The notes under the pieces are model-generated. The model did not search any database and was not told where the DNA came from. It saw nothing but the letters and a program-made list of their open reading frames with translations. This document shows positions 50,139 through 57,885 of a stretch of DNA of 64,000 bases, one piece after another. How positions within the stretch are numbered: the stretch's first letter is position 1; the number at the start of each line of letters is the position of its first letter. The stretch is from a virus, in the IMG/VR virus record IMGVR_UViG_3300031576_000023, positions 21,329 through 85,328 of that record; one strand, 5' to 3'. Both the position numbers and the translations under genes were made by a program.

Positions 50139-50545
50139 TGGAAAAGCTCATCCTGCTGTGGCCTAAGCGCCCACGAGTTATCCAGCGCGGGGGGAGCGTG
50201 CACCGTGAGTGGCGGACCAAGTGCGGCCGGTACTGCGTGAGCCGGCACTACTGCGAGCTGGCGAGTCTGCCGACGCGGTACATGCCGATGATGCGCACAG
50301 TTCACGGGTTGGTGCCGTTGCGGCGCAATAAATCGCCGCGCGCGATAATCCGCCGCAGGACGTGGCGACTGGCGATGCTGGACTGTGTCCGGCACGTCAG
50401 AAAGCAAGCCCGCTCGGAGCGGGCTGAGGCACGGATGCGTAAGGACGGCGCGGCGCGCGGTAGGCGCGTCTGCTTTTCCACGTCGCGAGTGCGGCGGAGT
50501 GGATTGACAGGTCGCGCGGGGCGGACAACACAGGAGACAGGATAA
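50138..50545 (+). CDS. Hypothetical basic protein, 135 aa
   Basis: ATG 50138 shares a base with the previous stop. Basic, Arg-rich. Its last third reads through the next leader (50487-50544) and its stop shares a base with the next start, so the C-terminus is shaped by a regulatory sequence. Confidence 0.45.
   Translation: MEKLILLWPKRPRVIQRGGSVHREWRTKCGRYCVSRHYCELASLPTRYMPMMRTVHGLVPLRRNKSPRAIIRRRTWRLAMLDCVRHVRKQARSERAEARMRKDGAARGRRVCFSTSRVRRSGLTGRAGRTTQETG
50487..50544 (+). promoter_or_regulatory. Repeated structured translation leader, copy E
   Basis: GCGGCGGAGTGG, then GACAGGTCGCGCGGGGCGG and AACACAGGAGACAGG before ATG 50545. Lies inside the reading frame of the preceding gene. Confidence 0.5.
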
Positions 50546-50691
50546 TGACTACCCAAGAAACGCTGGAGTGCTGCTTTTCTCGCCTGAGCGACTTGCAAAT
50601 CGAGAACCTACTGTGGCACGTTAACGCAGCGACTCCAATCTGCTGTGGGCAAGACGCACATCTTTTCGCCTCTGCGGACGGTGGTGGATGA
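50545..50691 (+). CDS. Cassette gene A, copy 2 (48 aa)
   Basis: MTTQETLE start, IENLLWHV, TPICCGQDAHLF and GGG end; about 75% identical to copy 1. Too short for most gene finders. Preceded by leader copy E. Confidence 0.65.
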   Translation: MTTQETLECCFSRLSDLQIENLLWHVNAATPICCGQDAHLFASADGGG

Positions 50692-50718
50692 CCAGCACTG
50701 TTGGCCAGCACCCGTGAG

Positions 50719-50919
50719 GTGCCCCGCGTCCGCCTGGATTCACACTCACATGGACGAATCATGGATAAATGGCGAAACGCCCTGACAATCTTGATGGCGT
50801 CTGGAAATTACATGCGCAGCTTGTGCTTAGCCGACGAGCAAACCGTCCGCCAAGCAATTTCGGCCGCCGCGAGCGCGGCTGGGCGGATTGAAACTAGTCC
50901 AGCAGCGAAACAAAAATGA
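50719..50919 (+). CDS. Cassette gene B, copy 2 (66 aa)
   Basis: From GTG 50719 in the shared CACCCGTGAGGTGCCC context. LCLADEQTVRQAI agrees with LYRADQDTVRQAI of copy 1; a Lys-rich tail is extra. Ends 12 bases before copy 3. Confidence 0.6.
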   Translation: MPRVRLDSHSHGRIMDKWRNALTILMASGNYMRSLCLADEQTVRQAISAAASAAGRIETSPAAKQK

Positions 50920-50931
50920 AGGGAAAGGAAA

Positions 50932-51078
50932 ATGACCACCCAAGAAACACTGGAGTATTGTTTTTCCTGCCTGAGCGATCAGAAAAGCGAGAACCTACTG
51001 TGGCACGTCGAAGCAGGGACTCCAATATGCTGCGGCGACGACTCATATCTTTACACCGATGGGGCGGGTGGAGGCTGA
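50932..51078 (+). CDS. Cassette gene A, copy 3 (48 aa)
   Basis: MTTQETLE start, SENLLWHV, TPICCGDDSYLY, GGG end. GGGAAAGGAAA serves as ribosome site instead of the usual leader. Directly behind copy 2 B gene. Confidence 0.65.
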   Translation: MTTQETLEYCFSCLSDQKSENLLWHVEAGTPICCGDDSYLYTDGAGGG

Positions 51079-51105
51079 CCGACTGTACTCGCCTGCACCC
51101 GTGCG

Positions 51106-51288
51106 GTGCCCCGCAAACGAAGCCTGTCGGACGGCCCAGTCCTGGACTCGTGGAACGACACAATAGAAAGCCTAAAGCCATCTACGTGCCCATCTGTGTA
51201 CATGGAAGCCTTGTACCGCGCCGACGAGGAGACAGTCCGGCGAGCAATTGTGGCCGCCGTCAAAGCAAAGCGCGACGGGACGGATTGA
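51106..51288 (+). CDS. Cassette gene B, copy 3 (60 aa)
   Basis: From GTG 51106 (MPRKRSLSDG). YMEALYRADEETVRRAI is the conserved helix. Basic end. Completes the third copy of the cassette. Confidence 0.6.
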   Translation: MPRKRSLSDGPVLDSWNDTIESLKPSTCPSVYMEALYRADEETVRRAIVAAVKAKRDGTD

Positions 51289-51330
51289 AACATGGAGCGG
51301 CTAGGAGCCGTGTTTGACGGATCGAAGCGT

Positions 51331-51389
51331 GGTCGGCGCCTGGTCGAACCGGGCGCCGGCCTTTTCAAACCCATCACAGGGAGACGAAC
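51331..51389 (+). promoter_or_regulatory. Hairpin and translation leader of the AAA+ gene
   Basis: GGCGCC (51335-51340) pairs with GGCGCC (51352-51357), followed by GGCCTTTTC, then CATCACAGGGAGACG before ATG 51390. The hairpin plus T-run may be a weak terminator before the gene. Confidence 0.45.
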
Positions 51390-52883
51390 ATGCTTACCGA
51401 GGTTTTCACGCGGGCCAAGAAACGGTCTGTCCCGCTAGTGCTGGTTGTAACCCCGGACCCGGCCGCCACGGTCCGAGAGCTGTGCACGACCCTGAACGGG
51501 GACGCCCAGGCTGTCTGCTGGGACCTGGTGCGCGGCCTGCACGAGCCGCCGATCACCTACGGGCTGGCGGACAAGCTGCGCGGCGGCGCGGAGGACGAGA
51601 CGTTGTTTGCGCCGGTAGCATTCGCGCAGGTGATCCGCAAAATGCCTGCGCACGGCGTGGCGTTCGGGTTGCAATTCGACCGCTACCTGCACGGACAGGA
51701 CGCGGCCGGCGTCACTCAAGCAGTTTGGAACCTGCGGGATCAGTTCAAGCAGGACGAGCGGATGCTGGTCATGCTGTGCTCTGACGGGAAGCTGCCGGTC
51801 GAACTCAAAAACGACGTGCTCGTGCTGGACGAACCATTGCCGAACGAAGCGCAGCTCAAAGCGGTCGTGACAAGCTTGTGCAAGGCCGCGAAAAAGGCCA
51901 GCACTACGTTCGCGGCGACGCCTGACGACATTGCCAGGGCTGCCGTGCGCGTCACCGGGCTGTCGCAGTTCGCGGCCGAGCAGGCGGTGGCCATGAGCCT
52001 GCGCGCCGGCGGTATCGACCAGGACGATCTGTGGGCGAGGAAACGGAAGCTCATCGAGGCAACGCCCGGCCTGGCGGTCTACGGCGGCGAGGAGCACTTT
52101 GGCGACCTGCGCGGCGTCGATAACGTCACGGGCTACCTGCGGCGCGTGATCGACGGGAAGCGCAGCCCAAATGTTATCGTCATGGTGGACGAGATCGAGA
52201 AGGCCCTGGCCGGCGCGCACGGCGACACGTCCGGCGTTTCCCAGGGTCAGTTGCAGTGCCTGCTGACGGAGATGCAGGATCAGAGCTATCCAGGCTGTAT
52301 ATTCATCGGGCCGCCTGGCAGCGGCAAGTCGATGGTCTCGAAGGCTGCCGGCAACGAGGCCGGCGTTCCGACGATCCTGTTCGACCTGAACGGGATGAAG
52401 GACTCGCTGGTTGGAGCCAGCGAGCGGAACATGCGCGACGCGCTGAAGGTCGTGCGCGCCGTCGGGGACGGCAAGGCGCTTTGGCTGGCGACGTGCAATG
52501 AGATCACCCAGTTGCCGAGCGCGCTGCGCCGGCGGTACACGCTCGGCACGTTCTTTTTCGACCTGCCGACGGGGGCGGAGCGCAAGGCGATCTGGGAGCT
52601 GTACCTCGGCCGGTACGATCTTGCGAAGGACCAGAGGGCCAAGCGGCCGGATGACGAGGGCTGGACCGGTGCCGAGATCAAGCAGTGCTGCGACAACGCC
52701 TGGGCGCTCGGTGTGACGCTTAAAGAGTCGGCCGGGTACGTGGTGCCGATCGTCAAGAGCGCGGCTACGGAGATCAGGCGCCTGCGGCAGGAGGCCAGCG
52801 GCCGTTTTCTCTCGGCGAGCCAGCCTGGCGTCTATCAGTTCCGCGAGAACGAGCAGGACGGGCAACGTGGCATTACGATGTAG
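51390..52883 (+). CDS. Ycf46-like AAA+ ATPase with permuted motif order
   Basis: 497 residues. Residues about 95-155 (LQFDRYLHG..., VLVLDEPLPNEAQL) match the N-terminal domain of Ycf46-type ATPases. In the ATPase part the Walker B/alpha segment NVIVMVDEIEKALAG (261-275) and DTSGVSQGQLQCLLTEMQ (279-296) comes before Walker A GPPGSGKS (307-314). Then come LVGASERNMRDALKVVRAV, sensor-1-like LWLATCNE (364-371), LRRR (379-382) and FFFDLPTGAERKAIW. In normal AAA+ domains Walker A is first. All catalytic elements appear intact. Function unknown. Confidence 0.75.
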   Translation: MLTEVFTRAKKRSVPLVLVVTPDPAATVRELCTTLNGDAQAVCWDLVRGLHEPPITYGLADKLRGGAEDETLFAPVAFAQVIRKMPAHGVAFGLQFDRYLHGQDAAGVTQAVWNLRDQFKQDERMLVMLCSDGKLPVELKNDVLVLDEPLPNEAQLKAVVTSLCKAAKKASTTFAATPDDIARAAVRVTGLSQFAAEQAVAMSLRAGGIDQDDLWARKRKLIEATPGLAVYGGEEHFGDLRGVDNVTGYLRRVIDGKRSPNVIVMVDEIEKALAGAHGDTSGVSQGQLQCLLTEMQDQSYPGCIFIGPPGSGKSMVSKAAGNEAGVPTILFDLNGMKDSLVGASERNMRDALKVVRAVGDGKALWLATCNEITQLPSALRRRYTLGTFFFDLPTGAERKAIWELYLGRYDLAKDQRAKRPDDEGWTGAEIKQCCDNAWALGVTLKESAGYVVPIVKSAATEIRRLRQEASGRFLSASQPGVYQFRENEQDGQRGITM

Positions 52884-52893
52884 GAGAAATAGC

Positions 52894-53202
52894 GTGTACT
52901 ACCAGTATCCAGACGCGAAGCTCTGCCCCGCACATCTTGTGGAAAGCCTCACTCGCTACGCCGAGCACGGCGTTCCGGTCGGCGGATTCTTGACTGCGTG
53001 CCTGGAAAACAACTTGCTAGAGGCTATCGCGCGCGCGGACGGCGAGAACTTGCCGCTGCTGCCGCACATTGTTGCGTGGCTGTACGAATACATGCCTTTT
53101 GGTGCATGGAGAAGCAGGGAGAACGTGGAAGCGTGGCTCGCGACCAAGCGTGCAGCGAGGGAGAGATCACACGGGGCGCCAATCACAGGAGAAAACGTAT
53201 GA
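52894..53202 (+). CDS. Conserved small phage protein, 102 aa
   Basis: GTG 52894 after TAGGAGAA. The pattern GGFLTACLENNLLEAIARAD and LLPHIVAWLYEYMPFG...W recurs in unassigned small proteins of phages and plasmids. Overlaps the next gene by 4 bases. Confidence 0.55.
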   Translation: MYYQYPDAKLCPAHLVESLTRYAEHGVPVGGFLTACLENNLLEAIARADGENLPLLPHIVAWLYEYMPFGAWRSRENVEAWLATKRAARERSHGAPITGENV

Positions 53203-54092
53203 AACTGGAGCTGTTCAAAGACGCTGTCCTCATCAGCGTCGTCAAGCGAATCCCAGGCAACCGCCGCAAGGTGGACCTGGAGGATGTCGAGCTAGAAGTC
53301 GGGGGGCAGGCCTACAACGGCGAGAAGTCGGAGCTGCATCTTGGCAAGGACCTTCTGGAGAGCGTAGAGATCAAGGACATCCGGCACGAGTTTAACAAGT
53401 TCGGCCTGTACTTAGCGCGCAGGCGAGTGCCTGGCAATTTCTTTCGCGCTGGCTGCTACGTGGTGAAAAAAACGCGGCTGCCAGAAATCTACGCCGAGTA
53501 CCAGGCGCGGCGCGCCGGCGTGAAGCTCGGGGTAGACGCCTTCTGCGGCGCCTACGACGAGCGCAGGGCGCAGGCCAAGGTGCGGCTTGGAAATCTGTAC
53601 CGCGAGGATGAGTATCCGACCGAGGACAAGTTCCGCGGCGCTGTAGACCTGAAGATGTTGGTGGTCGAGCTGGCCGAGCCGGAGGGCATTGACCCCGCGA
53701 TCAAAGCGCAGCAGGCGGCCGAGGCGGAGGCGGAGTGGAAGGATGCTGTGAACGACGTGCGTCTTGCGTTGCGGACTGCGATGCAGGGCTTCGTGGCGCA
53801 CTTCGCCGAGCGGCTGCGCCCAGGCGAGGACGGCGCGAAGAAGGTCATCACCGAGAAGAAGGTGGCGCGGTTCAGGGAGTTCCTGGAGTTCTTCTCTGAC
53901 CGCGACATCACGGACGACGCTAAGCTGGCCGAGCTTGTCGGGCAGGCCAAGGGTTTATTGGACCATGCTGATGTTGGCCTGATGCGGCAGGATGGCATGT
54001 TCCGGGCGCAGCTCAATGATGCTTTCGGTCAGATGGAGCAGGCGGTAGGCGCGCTGGTTGAGGAGCAGCAGTCGCGGATGATTTCGTTCTGA
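53199..54092 (+). CDS. DUF3150-like protein, 297 aa
   Basis: From ATG 53199, in the middle of ATCACAGGAGAAAACGT leader and the previous stop. The start (LFKDAVLISVVKRIPGNRRKV) resembles DUF3150 proteins, which sit next to AAA+ ATPases in some phages and integrative elements. Long helices follow. Assignment tentative. Confidence 0.45.
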   Translation: MKLELFKDAVLISVVKRIPGNRRKVDLEDVELEVGGQAYNGEKSELHLGKDLLESVEIKDIRHEFNKFGLYLARRRVPGNFFRAGCYVVKKTRLPEIYAEYQARRAGVKLGVDAFCGAYDERRAQAKVRLGNLYREDEYPTEDKFRGAVDLKMLVVELAEPEGIDPAIKAQQAAEAEAEWKDAVNDVRLALRTAMQGFVAHFAERLRPGEDGAKKVITEKKVARFREFLEFFSDRDITDDAKLAELVGQAKGLLDHADVGLMRQDGMFRAQLNDAFGQMEQAVGALVEEQQSRMISF

Positions 54093-54147
54093 ACCTGTGA
54101 TGCGGCTGGCGGAATGGAGTCCGCCGGCCGGTTTTGGAGGACCAAGT

Positions 54148-54486
54148 ATGCGCCCACCTATTTGCGTAGCGTGCGAAATCGAATACTGGCCCCACGAGAA
54201 TGGCGCGACGCTAGTTCTCATGGCGATTGACAGGCCATTAGCGGCCTACCAGTGCGACGTCTGGAAGTGCCCCGGCTGCCGACACGAGATCGTGTTCGGT
54301 GTTGCCACAGAACCGTATTCCGCTGAGTGGCTGCCCGGGCGCGGCATCAACGACGCCATGCTTGCGGCAGATGCGCAGCAGCATCGGCAGATACGCGCCT
54401 GGCTGAACCACAAAGAACGAACGGCCTACAAATGCAAGGAGCTAAGTGATGTCACACGTGACGGCAGTATCCCTGGAGGTCAGTGA
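54148..54486 (+). CDS. Zinc-ribbon protein, 112 aa
   Basis: RBS TTGGAGG before ATG 54148. CVACEIEYWPHENG and CPGCRHE give two CxxC knuckles. A short hairpin GGCGGA...TCCGCC with TTTT lies just upstream at about 54108-54137. Overlaps the DUF1257 gene by 38 bases. Confidence 0.55.
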   Translation: MRPPICVACEIEYWPHENGATLVLMAIDRPLAAYQCDVWKCPGCRHEIVFGVATEPYSAEWLPGRGINDAMLAADAQQHRQIRAWLNHKERTAYKCKELSDVTRDGSIPGGQ

Positions 54487-54901
54487 TTTGAAAGTGCTGA
54501 AGGCGGCCTGCGATCAGCTCGGTCTTGAATTCTGCGAGGGCCAGAAAACATGGAAGTGGGTAGGTCGATGGTACAACGACTACGGCACGGCCGACGCGGC
54601 GTACAACATGGGCGTGCCAGTGAAGGACTACGGGAAGTCCGCCCATGCGATCAAGCTGGCCGGCTGCGCGTTCGAGATCGGCGTAGTAGCGAACGAGGCG
54701 AAGCCAGGGACGTACCTGCTGGCCTACGACTTCGTCGGACCAGGCCGCGCGATCATGGACAAGCTCGGAAAGGGGCTGGAAAAGCTGAAACAGGCGTATG
54801 GCGAGCAGGCTACGCTGGCGTTCGCTCGCCGGAAGGGATACGCGGTTGCCAGGTCTGTCTCAGGCGGTAAGGTCACGCTCAAGCTTAGCGTCAGACGGTA
54901 G
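54449..54901 (+). CDS. DUF1257 / Ycf35-like protein
   Basis: 150 residues from ATG 54449 (AAGGAG 8 bases before). MSHVTAVSLEVSDLKVLKAA opens like the DUF1257 (Ycf35) family; AYDFVGPGRAIMDKLGKGLE and the QAYGEQA end also match. In cyanobacteria and plastids ycf35 proteins occur near DUF2997 and Ycf46 ATPases; all three are together here. Molecular function unknown. Confidence 0.7.
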   Translation: MSHVTAVSLEVSDLKVLKAACDQLGLEFCEGQKTWKWVGRWYNDYGTADAAYNMGVPVKDYGKSAHAIKLAGCAFEIGVVANEAKPGTYLLAYDFVGPGRAIMDKLGKGLEKLKQAYGEQATLAFARRKGYAVARSVSGGKVTLKLSVRR

Positions 54902-54946
54902 TTACGATCGAAACGTATCACTGTGATAGGTTTCACTGGAGGAAGT

Positions 54947-55144
54947 ATGGGTAAAGAGACAATTACGGTCACGATTGATGAGCAGGGGGCCGTTGTGGTG
55001 GTCGTCGCCGGGCACAAGGGCGCCGGCTGCAAGGCGTTGACGGAAGCCCTAGAGAAGATGCTCGGCGCGCCAGGTTCGAAAGTCATGACGCCAGAGTACG
55101 CGCAGCGGCCGGAGAAGGCAGTCAAGCAGGAGGCCAAGCGATGA
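54947..55144 (+). CDS. DUF2997 protein, 65 aa
   Basis: RBS GGAGGA before ATG 54947. TITVTIDEQGAVVVVVAGHK and GAGCKALTEALEKMLG match DUF2997 well. Neighbour of the DUF1257 protein as in cyanobacteria. Overlaps the next gene by 4 bases. Confidence 0.75.
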   Translation: MGKETITVTIDEQGAVVVVVAGHKGAGCKALTEALEKMLGAPGSKVMTPEYAQRPEKAVKQEAKR

Positions 55145-55386
55145 ACGATCTGACGGTGCTCATCGATGAGGCTGGCCGGCTGCACTTCGTGTACGACGAC
55201 GCGCTGGCTGGTTTGCTGTCGCTCGGGAAGTCCGAGACCGTGCGTGTCAGTCACGTCGAGCCGGCACCTGGCGGCTGGGTGGCGTCGATGGCACCAGTCG
55301 GCGGCGCAGACTTGGGACCGTACCGGCTGCGTTCCGAGGCCCTGGCTGCGGAACGACGGTGGCTCAGGGAGCATCTGGAGCTGTAG
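55141..55386 (+). CDS. Small protein, 81 aa
   Basis: TVLIDEAGRLHFVYDDALAG, then SHVEPAPGGWVASM and LRSEALAAERRWL; short alpha/beta protein often beside DUF2997. Function unknown. Confidence 0.55.
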   Translation: MNDLTVLIDEAGRLHFVYDDALAGLLSLGKSETVRVSHVEPAPGGWVASMAPVGGADLGPYRLRSEALAAERRWLREHLEL

Positions 55387-55388
55387 CA

Positions 55389-55871
55389 ATGGACGACGCG
55401 ACAATAGCGCCGGTTTCGACTCAGCGACCACGGACTGCGGCCGTGCGTCCGAGCCTCTCGCCTTGGAGCTGTTGGACCGGGCTCGTGATGCCGTGCGACA
55501 CGGAGAAAGAGGTGGCCATCCTCGGGCACATGATCTGCGGGCCGTCGCAGGCCGACGAGGCAGCGGCGGTTCTCAAGCCGGCTGACTTCTACGGCGAGCG
55601 GCAGCGCGAGCTTTTCACGACGCTGGCTGGCCTGCGCGCGAAGCCGGACCCGGCGGCTCGCGAGCGCGCGAAGGCGCTAGCAGGTGAGCTGCTGTTGAAG
55701 CGCGGCAAGCTCGACGACTGGCGCGAGGTCTCTGCTGCGCTGCGGCGGCTACGGTGCGAGCGGGCCGTGGAAGCTTCCAAGGCCCTGTTGTGCGCGCATA
55801 TAGGGGGATGGGAGGAGTGGATCGAGTTGGCCAGGGCAGAGTTGCAGTTTCTTGCGGAGGCGACTGCATGA
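55389..55871 (+). CDS. Stand-alone DnaB N-terminal-like domain
   Basis: 160 residues from ATG 55389. After a Pro-rich start, PCDTEKEVAILGHMICG and LKPADFYGERQRELFTTLAG follow the DnaB N-terminal domain pattern ('E..vLG..l', 'L...dFy...h..if'). No RecA-like helicase half follows. It could act as a helicase-loading decoy or partner. Only the fold is supported. Confidence 0.5.
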   Translation: MDDATIAPVSTQRPRTAAVRPSLSPWSCWTGLVMPCDTEKEVAILGHMICGPSQADEAAAVLKPADFYGERQRELFTTLAGLRAKPDPAARERAKALAGELLLKRGKLDDWREVSAALRRLRCERAVEASKALLCAHIGGWEEWIELARAELQFLAEATA

Positions 55872-56083
55872 GCAGGACTCGCGGCAACCTCGGCAGCCGG
55901 CTCAGAGGCGCCAGGCTGAAAGCTGGACTGAGCTTGAGGCAACTTGCAGCGATGGTCGGCGTTTGCGCGTCAACGCAGTTCCGCCGCGAGGAGGGGGCAA
56001 TGTTTCCGTTTGCCGACGTGGCGAAGTACGCGCGGCGCCTTGGCGTGACTGTCGAGTGGCTCGTGCGCGATGACGAGTTGTAG
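55868..56083 (+). CDS. HTH (Cro/CI-like) regulator, 71 aa
   Basis: LGSRLRGARLKAGLSLRQLA, then VGVCASTQFRREEGAMFPF and YARRLGVTVEWLV is a single XRE-type helix-turn-helix. ATGA overlap with the preceding gene. Probably a phage repressor or Cro. Confidence 0.65.
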   Translation: MSRTRGNLGSRLRGARLKAGLSLRQLAAMVGVCASTQFRREEGAMFPFADVAKYARRLGVTVEWLVRDDEL

Positions 56084-56110
56084 CGTGTCACAATCACAGG
56101 AGACTGGAAA

Positions 56111-56452
56111 ATGGATAGGTATCACAAATACTGGAACGAGCAGGAGGAGGCGGTAGCGATGGAAATGTTCATCGGTGGCAAATCGCTGGACGAGATCGGG
56201 CGCGCGCTTGCGCGGAATGTGAACGCCGTCCGCAAGAAGCTGGACCAGCTTCTCAGGCTGGAGGCGGTCGGCGAACATAACAACGCGGACTGCGGGGCCG
56301 CGTATATCCCGACCGAGCAGCAGATCGCGGATGGCTGCCGAAGCATTCAGGCTCGGTGGAGCGAGGCGGATCGACTGCGCAGGCAGTGCGCTGCGTACCG
56401 AAACGCAACGCCGGACTTTACGCGAAGCGAGCGCGTGGGAGGCAGGCCATGA
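56111..56452 (+). CDS. HTH (SANT/Gcr-like) DNA-binding protein
   Basis: 113 residues. EQEEAVAMEMFIGGKSLDEI plus RNVNAVRKKL is a Myb/SANT-style helix-turn-helix, as in GcrA-like and phage regulators. Leader AATCACAGGAGACTGG precedes the ATG. Confidence 0.55.
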   Translation: MDRYHKYWNEQEEAVAMEMFIGGKSLDEIGRALARNVNAVRKKLDQLLRLEAVGEHNNADCGAAYIPTEQQIADGCRSIQARWSEADRLRRQCAAYRNATPDFTRSERVGGRP

Positions 56453-57243
56453 TCTTCATCAGCATCGATTGGGACTTTTTTATAAAGCTGCCGCGACCGA
56501 ACGCCATGCTCAAGTTACCGAACGGTGCTCGGCTCCCTGCGGCGCTCCTGATGGATTGGGGCGCGAACGACCGGATGCCACACGGTCTGTGCGACGCACT
56601 TTGGCTGGCTCGTAGCGCGGATATACTGGCCAACGGTTTCGACTTGCGGGAGTTCATGCCTCGCCAGGTGGTCCTGGGCGACTTCTACTGCGCGCTTCGA
56701 CGGCGCTACGACTGGGGGCGGTGCTTGCACGCCTCGGATAGCCATGCGCAGGCTAGTCGGCTGTGCCAGGATGCCGACGAGATAGTCCACTTCGACGCGC
56801 ACCACGACATGGGGTATAGCCACGCGCAGCTCGTCGGCGAGGTTCATTCCGGTAACTGGCTGCATCGGGAGTGGCGCCGCGGCGCCGACGTGACCCTGGT
56901 CTACCCAGACTGGCGCGGTCTCGGCGAGTGGCGCGAACGGAAGATGCCTATGAGCACGCGCGGCGCGCGGCGCGCAAAGGCAACGACGTGGAGCAAGTGG
57001 TCGGCAAGCGCTACCACTGGCCAAACGCGAGCCGTGGCGTTTCTGTGCAGGTCGCCGGCGTGGACGCACCCGCAGTGGGACGTGGAGTTTAGACGGCTAG
57101 AATCGATGCTAGGGCAGAACCACGTAGAGTGCATGGACTGCGCTGACGGCGTTTGCCGCGGCCGATGCGTCATGCGGCGATGGGACCCAAAAGCGGCCGA
57201 GACATTGGTCGAGGCGCGAAGTGGGCTTGTATGTCGCGCTTGA
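56449..57243 (+). CDS. Arginase-fold hydrolase, UPF0489/peptide arginase-like
   Basis: 264 residues from ATG 56449. FISIDWDFF (4-11) corresponds to the S-x-D-x-D metal motif; VHFDAHHDMGY (113-123) to the D-A-H-x-D motif; GEVHSGNWLHREW follows as in UPF0489 proteins, some of which convert arginine in peptides to ornithine. Substrate unknown. ATGA overlap with the upstream regulator. Confidence 0.6.
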   Translation: MIFISIDWDFFIKLPRPNAMLKLPNGARLPAALLMDWGANDRMPHGLCDALWLARSADILANGFDLREFMPRQVVLGDFYCALRRRYDWGRCLHASDSHAQASRLCQDADEIVHFDAHHDMGYSHAQLVGEVHSGNWLHREWRRGADVTLVYPDWRGLGEWRERKMPMSTRGARRAKATTWSKWSASATTGQTRAVAFLCRSPAWTHPQWDVEFRRLESMLGQNHVECMDCADGVCRGRCVMRRWDPKAAETLVEARSGLVCRA

Positions 57244-57836
57244 CAGACGACGAAAAGCAGGCCATGTGCCGCTTCGTGATGCGCGCGAGCGGAGAGGTAA
57301 CCGGGCTCCCGCCTGAAGGGCTGTGCGTCCCTGCGGCTGGGCTGCTGGTGCGCCTGCTGCGCGGTGGCGGGGAGCTAGCCTTGCTCCAGGCCGGCAGCGC
57401 AAGCTGGCGGTGCGTGAACGCGGATGACGACGGTGTAGGCTTCACGCATTTCTCATACGTGTGGGAGCCGGCTAGCGCTGTGACGAGGGCTAAGATCGCG
57501 GCAGGCGAGCTGCCGGAGCTGCACGCCTGGGTGGGAGTGCTGAACCAGGACGGCAGCGGAAAGTGGTTGATCGACCCCACGACTGGCGCCTGGCCGGACC
57601 AGCTTGAACGAACGCTCGGCCTCTCGTGGCGCGGCGCGAGACCGCCGAAGTACCTGTGGCACGATGTGGCTATACCGCAAATCTATGACTGCGAATACTG
57701 GCCGGAGCGTGAGGCGTGCCTGCTGGCAGAGCGCAAGTGGCTCGCGTGGTGGCGCGACTTCGAAGGAGCGTTCAGCGAATGGAGTTGTCGGGCCGGTCGG
57801 ACGCGCGATAGAATCAGCCGATCAACAACCTGGTAA
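57231..57836 (+). CDS. Hypothetical protein with Cys-His-Asp pattern
   Basis: 201 residues from ATG 57231, overlapping the arginase-like gene. GLCVPAAGLL, HAWVGVLNQDG and LIDPTTGAWP are spaced like the Cys, His and Asp of transglutaminase/papain-type folds. If so it could be a protease or amidase partner. The fold call is a guess. Confidence 0.4.
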   Translation: MSRLTDDEKQAMCRFVMRASGEVTGLPPEGLCVPAAGLLVRLLRGGGELALLQAGSASWRCVNADDDGVGFTHFSYVWEPASAVTRAKIAAGELPELHAWVGVLNQDGSGKWLIDPTTGAWPDQLERTLGLSWRGARPPKYLWHDVAIPQIYDCEYWPEREACLLAERKWLAWWRDFEGAFSEWSCRAGRTRDRISRSTTW

Positions 57837-57885
57837 TCCAAACATAGAAGCACGTGAGCTGCGCCGAACAGCCCGCCTATCCGCC

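Noticed and set aside
50402-50545. CRISPR-like look of repeated GC-rich hairpins around 45-51 kb
   Set aside because: Repeats are irregularly spaced, each tied to a gene start, with no spacers of constant length.
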